A DNA stretch of 64,000 nucleotides, taken from the NCBI RefSeq assembly GCF_916858655.1, contig NZ_CAKASL010000003.1:1-64000 (forward strand). The letters run 5' to 3'. Positions 26,560-37,174 of this stretch are shown in pieces. The notes under the pieces are model-generated. The model saw only the letters and a program-made list of their open reading frames with translations. It did no database searches and was not told where the DNA came from. The stretch is from Aeromicrobium sp. Leaf350 (GTDB taxonomy: Bacteria > Actinomycetota > Actinomycetes > Propionibacteriales > Nocardioidaceae). Each line of letters opens with the position of its first letter. Position 1 is the stretch's first letter. Position numbers and translations under genes: made by a program.

Positions 26560-26958
26560 ATGACGTCGGGCACCCACACCACCAACTACCTCGACACGTT
26601 CATCGCCGTCGCGCCCGACACCCGGGCCGTCACGGCCAGCGAGCCGCCGCCCAAGGACACGCCCACCGTGGCCCGGATCCAGTTCGAGATGCTCGTCGAC
26701 GCTCCGTACGTGCACACCTCCGACGACGTCGTGCACGCCTCCCAGGGGGCGCGCCGAGGCATCTCGCGCGAGGAGTTCTTCGCCAAGGGCCAGCCGTGCC
26801 TGCGCACGTCGCCGCTGGTCAAGACCTACGGCTGGGGCGTGCACTCCGACGCCGAGGGGCGCGTGGCGCTCTACGCGGTCGAGTCCGCCGAGTACCGCGA
26901 GCTCGCCGCCCGCGACGACCTCAAGCAGCTCCAGGGCATGCGGTCCTCCAGAGCCTGA
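26560..26958 (+). CDS. DUF6157 family protein
   Basis: 132 aa. The start at ATG 26560 matches the family start (short polar lead then TNYLDTFI). Conserved-looking segments: APDTRAVTASEPP, FEMLVDAPYVHTSDDVV, FFAKGQPCLRTSPLVKTYGWG and the end YRELAARDDLKQLQGMRSSR. This is a small cytoplasmic protein family of unknown function, common in many phyla. A CATGCT element lies 7 nt upstream. Two hairpins follow the gene. Confidence 0.8.
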   Translation: MTSGTHTTNYLDTFIAVAPDTRAVTASEPPPKDTPTVARIQFEMLVDAPYVHTSDDVVHASQGARRGISREEFFAKGQPCLRTSPLVKTYGWGVHSDAEGRVALYAVESAEYRELAARDDLKQLQGMRSSRA

Positions 26959-26971
26959 TGGTGACGGTCCC

Positions 26972-27001
26972 CCCTTCGAGGAACGAGTGAGCCTCGAAGG
27001 G
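26972..27001 (+). terminator. Hairpin after the DUF6157 gene
   Basis: CCCTTCGAG (26972-26980) pairs with CTCGAAGGG (26993-27001) around a 12-nt loop. It lies 14 nt after the stop and is the first of two hairpins in the convergent interval. Confidence 0.6.
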
Positions 27002-27017
27002 TGCACCTGCACCCACG

Positions 27018-27057
27018 ACGAAGGGCCCGCCACGCCGGAGCGTGACGGGCCCTTCGT
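27018..27057. terminator. Strong bidirectional terminator between convergent genes
   Basis: ACGAAGGGCCCG and CGGGCCCTTCGT form the outer 12-bp stem, continued by CACGC/GCGTG with a single mismatch, around a 4-nt loop. Placed between the DUF6157 gene (+) and the DUF3068 gene (-), it can stop transcription from both sides. Confidence 0.85.
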
Positions 27058-27070
27058 CAGTGCTGGGTGA

Positions 27071-28144
27071 TCAGCGACCGGAGCCGACGAGCTCGCGGTC
27101 GTCGACCGGGGCGCCGGACTTCGGCCGGGGCCGGGCCACGACGGCACCCACGCCGAGCAGGATGATGCCGAGCACCGCGAGACCGATCGGCAGGTACGTC
27201 TGCACCAGGCTGATCTTCGACGCGTTCGACGCCGCCGTGTCGGCGAGGCGGGCGACCGAGTCGTCGTCGGCCATGAGCTGGACGTTGTTGAGGTCCAGCA
27301 GCGGGTAGGGCTGGTCGCCGAAGTCGGCGTACAGCGTGATGGTCTGGTCCTGACCCGTCTTCAGCGGGGAGCCGAGCTCGGAGTCGATCCAGATCTTCGT
27401 GGTGTTGGTCGAGATGAACGTGGCCGGGACCTCCGGGCCCGCGGCGGCGACGTCGGCACGGAGCTGGTCGCCCTCGCTGCCGGCGATCTGGGCCACGAAG
27501 CTGGCGACGGTCGCGTTCGGCAGGACCGTGCCGTCGGTGTTCATGCTCCGGCCGACCGTGGCCTGCAGCGTCTCGAGCGTGCCCGCGGCCTTCACGGGCG
27601 CGATCGTGGTGCCCTCGAAGTAGTACGCCGTGCGGCCCTCGATCGTCTCGGTGCGCACGTACTCGACCTTCTGGGCCGAGTCGGTCGTGCCGTCGTAGGT
27701 CGTGAACGCGTCCTTGCTGGGGTGGCGCACGTGCGACAGCACGACGCCGCCGGACTGGTTGTCGACGTCATCGACACCCTCGACCTGGCCGTAGTCGGTG
27801 CGGTCGATCGCGAACGTCTTGTCGGTGACCGAGTCGCCCGACGGCAGCTCGGCGGTCGAGACGCTGTGGACGATCGCGGTGGACCCGTCGGTGCTCTCGA
27901 CCTCGACGACGCGGTTGGCGTCGATGGGCTCGGACTCGCCGAGCTCGAGCGTCGCGGGGTCGAGCTGGGCGCTCGAGCCGTCGTACGTCACCGTGCTCTC
28001 GAAGTCGCCCGGCAGCATCGTGAGCCGCGGCGCGATGATGAAGACGGTGAGCGCGGCGAGTGCGACGAGCACCAGTCCGCTGATGGTGAATCCGGTGCCT
28101 CGACCCTTGCGGTTCGCGGTCGGCTCGGTGTGGCTCTTGGCCAT
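27071..28144 (-). CDS. DUF3068 (PorA-like) membrane-anchored protein
   Basis: 357 aa, ATG 28144 with GAGGGAG 7 nt upstream. An N-terminal basic segment and membrane helix (about 24-46), a large extracellular beta-rich domain, and a C-terminal helix (about 320-340, TYLPIGLAVLGIILLGVGAVV) with a basic tail. Segments such as GEVEGVDDVDNQSGGVVLSHV-like (YGQVEGVDDVDNQSGGVVL), EGRTAYYFEGTT and KIWIDSELGSPLKTGQDQ are typical of DUF3068, called porin PorA family in actinobacteria. The two anchors and soluble outside domain argue against a simple porin. Divergent from dnaK, sharing a 237-nt regulatory interval. Confidence 0.85.
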   Translation of the reverse strand: MAKSHTEPTANRKGRGTGFTISGLVLVALAALTVFIIAPRLTMLPGDFESTVTYDGSSAQLDPATLELGESEPIDANRVVEVESTDGSTAIVHSVSTAELPSGDSVTDKTFAIDRTDYGQVEGVDDVDNQSGGVVLSHVRHPSKDAFTTYDGTTDSAQKVEYVRTETIEGRTAYYFEGTTIAPVKAAGTLETLQATVGRSMNTDGTVLPNATVASFVAQIAGSEGDQLRADVAAAGPEVPATFISTNTTKIWIDSELGSPLKTGQDQTITLYADFGDQPYPLLDLNNVQLMADDDSVARLADTAASNASKISLVQTYLPIGLAVLGIILLGVGAVVARPRPKSGAPVDDRELVGSGR

Positions 28145-28191
28145 GGTGGAACTCCCTCGTGACATGCGTCGCCCGGGGGGCTGACGCATTG

Positions 28192-28218
28192 AAGTCACTC
28201 GTCCCTCCCGAGTGACTT
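28192..28218. promoter_or_regulatory. 10-7-10 inverted repeat between the DUF3068 gene and dnaK
   Basis: AAGTCACTCG (28192-28201), 7 nt, CGAGTGACTT (28209-28218), perfect arms. It lies 48 nt upstream of the DUF3068 start codon and could be that gene's operator or a leader hairpin. It does not match the HspR consensus. Confidence 0.45.
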
Positions 28219-28260
28219 GGGTCACGGTACCCCTCGGCCGGGTCAGAACCAAGTTCGAGG

Positions 28261-28286
28261 GGAATGTTCGGCGCCTTGATGAAGTT
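28261..28286 (+). promoter_or_regulatory. SigR/SigH-type stress promoter of the dnaK operon
   Basis: GGAAT (28261-28265, within GGGGAATG), 18 nt, GTT (28284-28286). This matches the known GGAAT-N18-GTT form read by the thiol/heat stress sigma factors SigR (Streptomyces) and SigH (mycobacteria). The GTT is at the same time the first half of the HspR site. Confidence 0.7.
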
Positions 28287-28304
28287 GATACGATCAGACT
28301 CAAG
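28284..28304 (+). promoter_or_regulatory. HspR operator (HAIR element)
   Basis: GTTGATA, 7 nt (CGATCAG), ACTCAAG. The known HAIR consensus is CTTGAGT-N7-ACTCAAG: the right half matches in full, the left half at the core TTGA. Placement 78 nt before the dnaK start and on top of the -10 region fits repression by HspR, encoded as the last gene of this operon. Confidence 0.8.
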
Positions 28305-28381
28305 TCATCTGACTGTCGAACCTCAATCACCACACCCGGTGCTGAACGCACCCGGAAACCCCGATCCCAGGAGGACCACCC

Positions 28382-30219
<1,838 letters not shown>

Positions 30220-30223
<4 letters not shown>

Positions 30224-30834
30224 CGCAGGGCCCCGAGAACACTCAGCCGGACGCCGGCACGGGGCCCGAGGTCGACGACGTCTCCACCGAGGGCGAGGTG
30301 CCGCAGGAGGATGCTCCCGCGGCACCCGCCCCGGAGGAGCCGGCCGGGCCCACGGCCGAGCAGCAGCTCGCCGAGCGCACGGCCGACCTCCAGCGCCTGC
30401 AGGCCGAGTACGTCAACTACAAGCGGCGGGTCGACCGCGACCGCGAGCTCGTGCGGTCGCAGGGTGAGGCGAAGGTCCTCGAGTCGCTGCTGACGGTGCT
30501 GGACGACATCGCGCGGGCCGGTCAGCACGGCGAGCTCGAGGGCGGCTTCAAGGCCGTCGCCGACTCGCTGCAGACCGCGGTTACCAAGCACGGTCTCGAG
30601 ACGTTCGGCGCCACCGGCGACCCGTTCGACCCGGCGCTGCACGAGGCCGTCACGCACGCGGGGGAGTCCCCGGACGTCGACGTCACCTCCGTCGCGCTCG
30701 TCATGCGCACGGGCTTCCGCGTCGGCGACCGCGTGCTCCGCACGGCGATCGTCGGTGTGGTCGACCCGGCCGCTCCGACGGCCGAGACGCCCGAGGCCGA
30801 GCCGGCCGCCGACCAGCCCGACACCGACGCCTGA
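30220..30834 (+). CDS. grpE: Nucleotide exchange factor GrpE
   Basis: 204 aa from GTG 30220, overlapping the dnaK stop by GTGA. Acidic, Pro-rich N-terminal extension (1-45), long coiled coil (about 46-100, [20 protein letters not shown]), then the four-helix/beta domain with ALHEAV and the C-terminal [16 protein letters not shown] strand. It releases ADP from DnaK. The extended acidic tail after residue 185 is typical of actinobacterial forms. Confidence 0.95.
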
Positions 30835-30887
30835 GCGTCGACCGCACCCATCCAGCACGACCGACATGAGCGAGGGGAGGTGGCTAC

Positions 30888-32003
30888 GTGAGCGCCACTG
30901 ACTGGTCCGGCAAGGACTTCTACGGGGTCCTGGGCGTCACCAAGGACGCGACGGCCGACGACATCAAGAAGGCCTATCGCAAGCTCGCGCGGGAGAACCA
31001 TCCCGACGCGAATCCCAACAACAAGGCGGCCGAGGAGCGGTTCAAGTCCGTCTCCGAGGCGTATGCGGTGCTCTCGGACGCCACCAAGCGCAAGCAGTAC
31101 GACGACCAGAAGTCGATGTTCGGGCAGTTCCGCAGCCAGGGAGGCCCGGGCGGCGGCACGCAGTCCGACTTCGACCTCAGCGACATCCTCGGCGGGATGT
31201 TCGGCGGTGGTGGCGGTCGTCGCCGTCGCCAGACCACGGCCCGCCGCGGCGACGACCTCGAGTCGGAGGCCACGATCGGCTTCGCCGAGGCCGTCGACGG
31301 TGTCACGATCGGGCTGCGGCTGCCCAGCGACGAGGCGTGCGGCACGTGCCACGGCACGGGCGCCCGCCCCGGCACGGCCCCCACGGTCTGCGCGAAGTGC
31401 CAGGGCAGCGGCATGCAGACGAGCGCCAACGGCGGCGTCTTCGCGATGACCGAGCCGTGCCAGAACTGCCGTGGTCGCGGCATGGTCGTGGAGCACCCCT
31501 GCGCGACCTGCTCGGGCTCCGGTCGCTCGCCGTCGAGCCGCACCCTGCAGGTGCGGGTCCCTGCCGGCGTGCAGGACGGGCAGCGCATCCGGCTCAAGGG
31601 CAAGGGCGCCCCGGGCGCGGGCGGCGGTCCCGCCGGCGACCTGATGCTGCTGGTGCACGTCGACTCGCACCCCGTCTTCGGACGCAAGGGCGAGCACCTG
31701 ACGATCTCCGTCCCGGTCGCGTACGACGAGGCCGCGCTCGGCGCGGACGTCGCGGTCCCGACCATCGAGGGCAGCTCCGTGACGCTCCGCATCCCCGCGG
31801 GCACGCCCCACGGGCGCACGCTCCGGGTGCGCGGCAAGGGCGGCGTGGCTCGCTCCGGTCGTCGGGGCGACCTGCTCGTCACGGTCGAGGTGTCCGTCCC
31901 GGCCACCCTGACCGACGCCGAACGTTCGGCCGTCGAGGCCTTGCGCGAGGCCCGGGGCGCCAGCGATCCTCGAGAAGACCTCTTCAAGGCGGTGCAGAAG
32001 TGA
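30888..32003 (+). CDS. dnaJ: Chaperone protein DnaJ
   Basis: 371 aa from GTG 30888 with GAGGGGAGG upstream. J domain (about 10-75) with the HPD motif (ENHPDAN), a Gly-rich region (87-110), four CxxCxGxG zinc repeats ([32 protein letters not shown]; about 148-210), and the C-terminal client domains. Full type I DnaJ. It stimulates DnaK ATPase and passes clients to it. Followed by hspR with a TGATG-type overlap. Confidence 0.96.
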   Translation: MSATDWSGKDFYGVLGVTKDATADDIKKAYRKLARENHPDANPNNKAAEERFKSVSEAYAVLSDATKRKQYDDQKSMFGQFRSQGGPGGGTQSDFDLSDILGGMFGGGGGRRRRQTTARRGDDLESEATIGFAEAVDGVTIGLRLPSDEACGTCHGTGARPGTAPTVCAKCQGSGMQTSANGGVFAMTEPCQNCRGRGMVVEHPCATCSGSGRSPSSRTLQVRVPAGVQDGQRIRLKGKGAPGAGGGPAGDLMLLVHVDSHPVFGRKGEHLTISVPVAYDEAALGADVAVPTIEGSSVTLRIPAGTPHGRTLRVRGKGGVARSGRRGDLLVTVEVSVPATLTDAERSAVEALREARGASDPREDLFKAVQK

Positions 32004-32392
32004 TGAGCGAGAATCCGTTCGTCCCCCCGGGACCCGAGGCGAAGGTCTTCGTCATCAGCGTGGCCGCCGAGCTCTCGGGGCTGCACCCGCAGACCCTGCG
32101 CACGTACGACCGGCTGGGTCTGGTCGAGCCGGGCCGCACGGGTGGTGGTGGCCGGCGGTACTCGCTGGCCGACATCGAGATGCTGCGGCGCATCGCCGAC
32201 CTGACGGCTGAGGGCCTCGGCCTCGAGGGCGTCAAGCGCGTCATCGACCTCGAGCACCGTGTGGCGGCACTGACGCTGCGCGTCTCGGAGCTGGAGAACG
32301 AGCTCGTCACCGCGCACCAGGCGCTCGGCACCGTGCCCAACCTGCCGGTCCGCGCGAGCGCCGCTCACGTCACCCTCTACCGCCGCCGCTGA
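32003..32392 (+). CDS. hspR: Heat-shock repressor HspR (MerR family)
   Basis: 129 aa from ATG 32003, sharing one base with the dnaJ stop. MerR-type helix-turn-helix at about 17-55 (SVAAELSGLHPQTLRTYDRLGL, then the wing GGGGRRYSLADIEMLRRI), coiled coil (about 80-105), and the basic tail VTLYRRR. HspR binds the HAIR site at 28284-28304 and keeps the operon off until heat shock titrates DnaK away, closing an autoregulatory loop. Confidence 0.95.
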   Translation: MSENPFVPPGPEAKVFVISVAAELSGLHPQTLRTYDRLGLVEPGRTGGGGRRYSLADIEMLRRIADLTAEGLGLEGVKRVIDLEHRVAALTLRVSELENELVTAHQALGTVPNLPVRASAAHVTLYRRR

Positions 32393-32443
32393 CCCCGCGG
32401 GCGCTGAGCTCACCGCCCGACCGGGGGAGGGGCGTCGGCTGGC

Positions 32444-32465
32444 GGTCACCTGTCGTTTGCCTGTG
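32444..32465 (+). promoter_or_regulatory. PHO box (PhoP-type direct repeats) before the metallophosphoesterase
   Basis: Two adjacent 11-nt units, GGTCACCTGTC and GTTTGCCTGTG, resemble the Streptomyces PhoP consensus G(G/T)TCAYYYR(G/C)G. Two weaker units follow in phase: the block CTGTCGTT recurs exactly 22 nt further on (32450 and 32472). A TAGCGT -10 candidate lies at 32493-32498. Confidence 0.55.
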
Positions 32466-32551
32466 TAGGGGCTGTCGTTCTTCGGGGCTGGTTAGCGTCC
32501 GGGCCGCGAGGGGGCCCGATCGGGGGTGCACCCTCCCGACGGAAGACGCTC

Positions 32552-35500
32552 ATGACCCTGGCTGCCTCGCCCCTGCCCACGTCGACCCGCCCTGCGCGCG
32601 CGCTGCTGCACGTGCTGCTCGGCACCGCGATGCTCGCGGCGACCCTGGTGGCGGGCCTCGCGGCACCCGCGGCGGCCGCCACCCCGCCGCCGCTGTTCGT
32701 GTCGGAGATCCTGGCGAACCCCACCGGCGTCGACGAGTTCGAGTACGTCGAGGTGACCAACCCGGGCACCGCGCCGGTCGCGCTGGACGGGTTCACGTTC
32801 GCCTACACCTACGTCGACTCCACCGACACCACGCGCGACGTCCGGCTCACGGTCGACGGCACGGCGACGGTCGCGCCGAAGGGGTCGGTCGTGCTGTGGC
32901 TGAGCTACACGGCCACCGGGCTCGACTCCTTCGCCCGCACCGTCGACCAGTTCCGCGCCGCGACGGGCACCCCCGCGTCGACGCAGGTCCTGCGCCTCAC
33001 GGGCCAGCCGGGCATGGCCAACGGCGGCGACCGCGGCATCCGCATCAGTGACGCCACGGGCATCGTGACGTGGTCGCACTACCCGAGCGGCTCCCAGGCG
33101 ATCGATCTCGGCACCGACTTCTCGGTCCCCTCCGCGCGTGGCCAGGCCGCACCCGTGCTGGCGACGCTCTCGCCCATGACGCCGGGCACCGTCCGGCCCG
33201 AGGCACTCGTGCCGGTCGTGCCCGTCGACCCCGAGCCGGAGGTGCCCGACGACATCGGCACGCTCGACCCCGACCCGGCCCTCGTGGCCGCTCCGCTGCA
33301 GATCACCGAGATGGTCCCGGACACCGCCAACGTCGGTGCCTCGGACGGCTACGAGTTCATCGAGGTCTTCAACGCCACCGACCGCGACGTCGACTTCGCC
33401 GACTACGCGCTCACCTACCTCTACCCGCAGGACACGACGACGAACACCAACGAGGCCGCCTGGCCCGCGGTGCCGTCCGACGTCGTGATCGGCTCGGGCG
33501 AGGCGCTGACGTTCTGGATCAAGAACGGCGCCAACGACGACCTGACCGACGCCGACTTCAACGCGCACCACGGCAGCGACCTGACGCTCGGCGAGGACCT
33601 GGTCGAGATCTCGTCGGCCGGCCTGGCCAACGGCTCGCCGCGCGGCATCGCGATCCGCACGAACACGGGCTTCCCGGTCAACCGGGCGTACTACAACATG
33701 GCCGGCGCCGATGACGTCGACGCCGACGTCGCGATCGCCTACGGACGCACCGACGACATCGGGCTGCAGACCATCGTCGCCCGCCGCGACGCCTCCCCGG
33801 GTCGCGTCCAGGTCGACCAGGTGGCCGCGGGCCTCGTCGTGGTGCCTGACGACACGAGCGCCCCGGTCGTCGCCGACCGCACCGCCGACACGATCGACCC
33901 GACCGCCGGGTTCCTCCTCGACCTGCAGGTCAGCGACGACGTGCAGGTGCGCACCGTCACCGTCGAGGTCAGCAACGACGTCGACACCGACCCGCGCACC
34001 GTCAACCTCGTCCGCTCCACCGCGGACCCGTTGGCCTACGGAACGGTCGTCAACGCCGCCGACGTCGTCGGCAAGCAGTGGTTCGAGTACACCGTGACCG
34101 CCTCCGACGGCTCGAACGTCACGCGCACCGAGACCCGTCGCGTCGCGGTCGACGGCGCCAGCTCCGACCCGGTGCGCCTCAACGTGAAGGACGGCGACTT
34201 CGTCGGCGGCACCACGACGATCTCGGCCGCGGGCGAGAGCTACCCGCCGAGCCTCGAGCTGAGCATCGACGGCTCCCCGGTCGAGACCCGCGCCTCCCTG
34301 GAGTCGACGCCGTACTTCGTGTTCGAGACGTCGCAGACCGACTTCTACTTCCGCAACGGCGTGCGCATCGGCGAGGACGTCCTGCACATCTTCGACGAGG
34401 GCACCTACGAGCGGACCGAGACGATCGCCGTGCCCGTGCCGCTGTCGTACGTGACGCAGGGCGAGCCGCTCTCGGTCGACGTCTGGGCCGGCACGAAGGC
34501 CGGGCCGTGGATCGACGAGGCCGAGAACAACGACGACTTCGTGATCTCCGGGATGCGCCTGATCCTCCCTGACGGTCGCACCCTCCGACCGGCCGGCTAT
34601 GACGACCCGACCCGCCTCGTGCAGATGGGCGACAGCGCCGGGAAGAACGACTTCTACGCGTCGGTGTTCGACCTCGGTGACGACGCGTTCACGGCGGCGG
34701 CCCACGACTGGGACACCACGGTCGTCGCCGACGGCCCGCACCAGGTGCTCGCGACCGAGGGCGCCGACAGCGCGTCGGCCGAGGTGCTCGTCGACAACAC
34801 CGCGCCGACCGTCACGCCGAGCGTGGAGGACGGCCGCGTCTACCAGGGCGAGATCCTGCTGGACGCCGTCATCGAGGACGGCAGCGGCTCGGGCGTCACG
34901 GACACCGTGGCGACCCTCGACGGCGAGCCCGTCGTGCTGCCGTTCGCGACCTCGTCGGTGGTGCTCGCCGCGGGCGACCACGTGCTCGCGATCACCGCGA
35001 CCGACGCGGTGGGCAACACGACCGAGTCGTCCGTGACCTTCACGGTGCCCGAGGAGCAGCCGGGCGCCGACGGCGTCGCGCCCGCCGAGGGTGCGGAGGT
35101 CGAGGCGGGCGACGTGATCCTCCAGGCCCTCGTGCAGGACCCGACCGACGACCCGCTCGACGTCTCCTTCCGCCGCGGCGAGCGCTTCGTCCTGGGCGAC
35201 GAGGAGGTCGCTGCGAGCAGCGGCACGACCCACGACGCGCGGTCGCTGGAGCGCGAGGGCACCCCCGCCGCGCCGGAGTCGCCGTCCCCGGCGCGCCAGC
35301 TCGCGGCGCAGCAGCTCGTGACGCAGGCGGGTCTCGCGCCGGTCACGGCGACCGACGCGCTTCCGTACTACACGTTCGACGTCGCGGTGCCGGCCGACTC
35401 CGGCGCCGACGCGACGGCGCGCCTGACCTGGGACGGCACGGCCGACCGTGACTCGCAGGTCATCCTCTACGCGCTGGCGGCGGACGGATCGCGCTGGATC

Positions 35501-37015
35501 GAGCTGGCCCGACACCGCACCACCGCCGACGGCGAGGCCTTCACTCTGCAGGGCTCCGCGGTCGTCGGCGACACCGTGCGCGATGGCTCGATCACGGTGC
35601 TGGTGCAGCACTCCGAGGGCTTCGCGGGCGCGGACCTCAGCTCGCGCGACTCCGCCGTGACCCCGGCCCACCCGCTGGACACGCCCCGCTCGGAGTACGA
35701 CTTCACGATCGCGTGGGAGTCGGACACGCAGTACTACAACGAGGAGTTCCTGCAGCACCAGACGGCGATCCACGACTACGTGCTGGGGCAGCGCGAGAAC
35801 CAGAACATCCAGTACCTGATCCACACCGGCGACATCATCGACGACTGGGACCAGCCGTACCAGTGGGCCAACGCCGACGGTGAGTACGCGCGCCTCGACG
35901 CGGCCGGACTCCCGTACGGCGTGCTCGCCGGCAACCACGACGTCGGCAGCCAGCTGTCGAACTACTCGGAGTTCTGGAAGTTCTTCGGCGAGGCCCGGTA
36001 CGCCGACAACCCCTGGTACGGCGGTTCGTACCAGGACAACCGCGGCCACTACGACCTGATCTCCGCCGGCGGCATCGACTTCGTGATGCTCTACATGGGC
36101 TGGGACCCGCAGGTCGACTCGATCGCGTGGATGAACGAGGTCCTGGCGCAGTACCCCGAGCGGGTCGCCGTCATCAACCTGCACGAGTTCATGCTCACGA
36201 CCGGGGGCCTCGGCCCGGTGCCGCAGCAGATCCTCGACGAGGTCGTCGCGACCAACCCGAACGTGCGGATGGTGCTCTCGGGGCACTACCACGACGCCTT
36301 CACGCGGATCGACCAGTTCGACGACGACGGCGACGGTGCGGTCGACCGTGACGTCTACTCGATGCTGTTCGACTACCAGGGTCTTCCGGAGGGCGGCCAA
36401 GGCTTCTTGCGCCTGCTGCAGTTCGACAACGAGGGCCAGTCGATGCGGGTGCGCACGTACTCGCCGTCGCTCGCGACGTACAACTCCGACGACCCGTCGC
36501 TGCTGGAGCCCGGGCCGGACCCGTACCGGTACCAGGACTTCGAGATCGGCTACGACGCGCTGCTCATCACGCCGAGCGACAAGACGCTGACGACGTCCGG
36601 CTTCACCGCCGAGATCCTGACGACGGACGAGGTCGGCGCGCTGCAGGACGTGCCGAGCGGCACCGTCGCGGCGATCACGTGGCCGCTCACGGCGCTCGGC
36701 GCCCACGGCTGGTACGTGCACACGGCGGACCCGTTCGGGGCCACGCACGCGACCCCGGTCTACACCTTCACCCTGGTGGCAGCAGCGCCCGGACCGGGCG
36801 GCGGAGGCACGAACCCGGGCACCGGCACCGACCCCGGAGGCTCGGGGGGCGCGGGTGGCACGGGCACGGACGCGACCGGGACGACCCGTCCCGCCGGGGT
36901 CGACCGTGACCTGCCCGGCACCGGCCTGCCGGTCGATCCGCTCCTGCTCCTGCTGGCCGCTGGCCTGGTCGGCCTCGGCGGGTGGCTCCTCCGCCACCGC
37001 CGGGCGGTGAGCTAG
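32552..37015 (+). CDS. Cell-wall-anchored lamin-tail/metallophosphoesterase protein
   Basis: 1487 aa, ATG 32552. Signal peptide (about 15-42, ending AAPAAAA). Two lamin-tail domains follow: VSEILANPTGVDEFEYVEV (about 50-160) and ITEMVPDTANVGASDGYEF (about 250-410). A long stretch of Ig-like and DUF-type beta modules reaches about 1040. The calcineurin-like domain (about 1048-1290) has HTGDIIDDW, GNHD, NLHEF and SGHYHD metal-binding motifs. The end is a Gly/Thr linker, LPGTG (1454-1458), a hydrophobic helix and RHRRAVS, a standard sortase signal. It probably dephosphorylates extracellular organic phosphate at the wall. The upstream PHO-type repeats and the pst operon in the window agree with phosphate control. 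Its stop codon lies inside a duplicated palindrome. Confidence 0.92.
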   Translation: MTLAASPLPTSTRPARALLHVLLGTAMLAATLVAGLAAPAAAATPPPLFVSEILANPTGVDEFEYVEVTNPGTAPVALDGFTFAYTYVDSTDTTRDVRLTVDGTATVAPKGSVVLWLSYTATGLDSFARTVDQFRAATGTPASTQVLRLTGQPGMANGGDRGIRISDATGIVTWSHYPSGSQAIDLGTDFSVPSARGQAAPVLATLSPMTPGTVRPEALVPVVPVDPEPEVPDDIGTLDPDPALVAAPLQITEMVPDTANVGASDGYEFIEVFNATDRDVDFADYALTYLYPQDTTTNTNEAAWPAVPSDVVIGSGEALTFWIKNGANDDLTDADFNAHHGSDLTLGEDLVEISSAGLANGSPRGIAIRTNTGFPVNRAYYNMAGADDVDADVAIAYGRTDDIGLQTIVARRDASPGRVQVDQVAAGLVVVPDDTSAPVVADRTADTIDPTAGFLLDLQVSDDVQVRTVTVEVSNDVDTDPRTVNLVRSTADPLAYGTVVNAADVVGKQWFEYTVTASDGSNVTRTETRRVAVDGASSDPVRLNVKDGDFVGGTTTISAAGESYPPSLELSIDGSPVETRASLESTPYFVFETSQTDFYFRNGVRIGEDVLHIFDEGTYERTETIAVPVPLSYVTQGEPLSVDVWAGTKAGPWIDEAENNDDFVISGMRLILPDGRTLRPAGYDDPTRLVQMGDSAGKNDFYASVFDLGDDAFTAAAHDWDTTVVADGPHQVLATEGADSASAEVLVDNTAPTVTPSVEDGRVYQGEILLDAVIEDGSGSGVTDTVATLDGEPVVLPFATSSVVLAAGDHVLAITATDAVGNTTESSVTFTVPEEQPGADGVAPAEGAEVEAGDVILQALVQDPTDDPLDVSFRRGERFVLGDEEVAASSGTTHDARSLEREGTPAAPESPSPARQLAAQQLVTQAGLAPVTATDALPYYTFDVAVPADSGADATARLTWDGTADRDSQVILYALAADGSRWIELARHRTTADGEAFTLQGSAVVGDTVRDGSITVLVQHSEGFAGADLSSRDSAVTPAHPLDTPRSEYDFTIAWESDTQYYNEEFLQHQTAIHDYVLGQRENQNIQYLIHTGDIIDDWDQPYQWANADGEYARLDAAGLPYGVLAGNHDVGSQLSNYSEFWKFFGEARYADNPWYGGSYQDNRGHYDLISAGGIDFVMLYMGWDPQVDSIAWMNEVLAQYPERVAVINLHEFMLTTGGLGPVPQQILDEVVATNPNVRMVLSGHYHDAFTRIDQFDDDGDGAVDRDVYSMLFDYQGLPEGGQGFLRLLQFDNEGQSMRVRTYSPSLATYNSDDPSLLEPGPDPYRYQDFEIGYDALLITPSDKTLTTSGFTAEILTTDEVGALQDVPSGTVAAITWPLTALGAHGWYVHTADPFGATHATPVYTFTLVAAAPGPGGGGTNPGTGTDPGGSGGAGGTGTDATGTTRPAGVDRDLPGTGLPVDPLLLLLAAGLVGLGGWLLRHRRAVS

Positions 37016-37120
37016 GGACGAGTCCGACCACCGGGCGGTGAGCTAGGGACGAGTCCGAGGTCGCGACACGTCCCTATCTCACCGCCCAGTGCGGTGACAC
37101 GTCCCTAGCTCACCGCCCGG
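37000..37120. repeat. Nested palindrome with tandemly duplicated arms, spanning the stop codon of the 1487-aa gene
   Basis: A 28-bp unit starting CCGGGCGGTGAGCTAGGGAC occurs at 37000 and again at 37031 (31-bp period). The reverse complement of its core occurs twice on the right with the same period: CGTCCCTATCTCACCGCCC (37069-37087) and CGTCCCTAGCTCACCGCCC (37100-37118). The outer pair (37002-37020 with 37100-37118) is perfect. The first unit includes the gene's final codons GCGGTGAGC and stop TAG. It probably acts as a terminator; the duplication is unusual. Confidence 0.9.
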
Positions 37121-37174
37121 GCTCTCGCTGCGTGCGCCGGGCATGCCGTGGACGGCGGGAGTAGCGTCGGTGTC

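Noticed and set aside
32492-36997. A 1501-codon open frame antisense to the lamin-tail/phosphoesterase gene
   Set aside because: Its peptide is made of Arg, Val, Asp, Gly and His runs expected from reading GC-rich codons backwards; no signal peptide, domain or ribosome site. The sense strand has clear domains.
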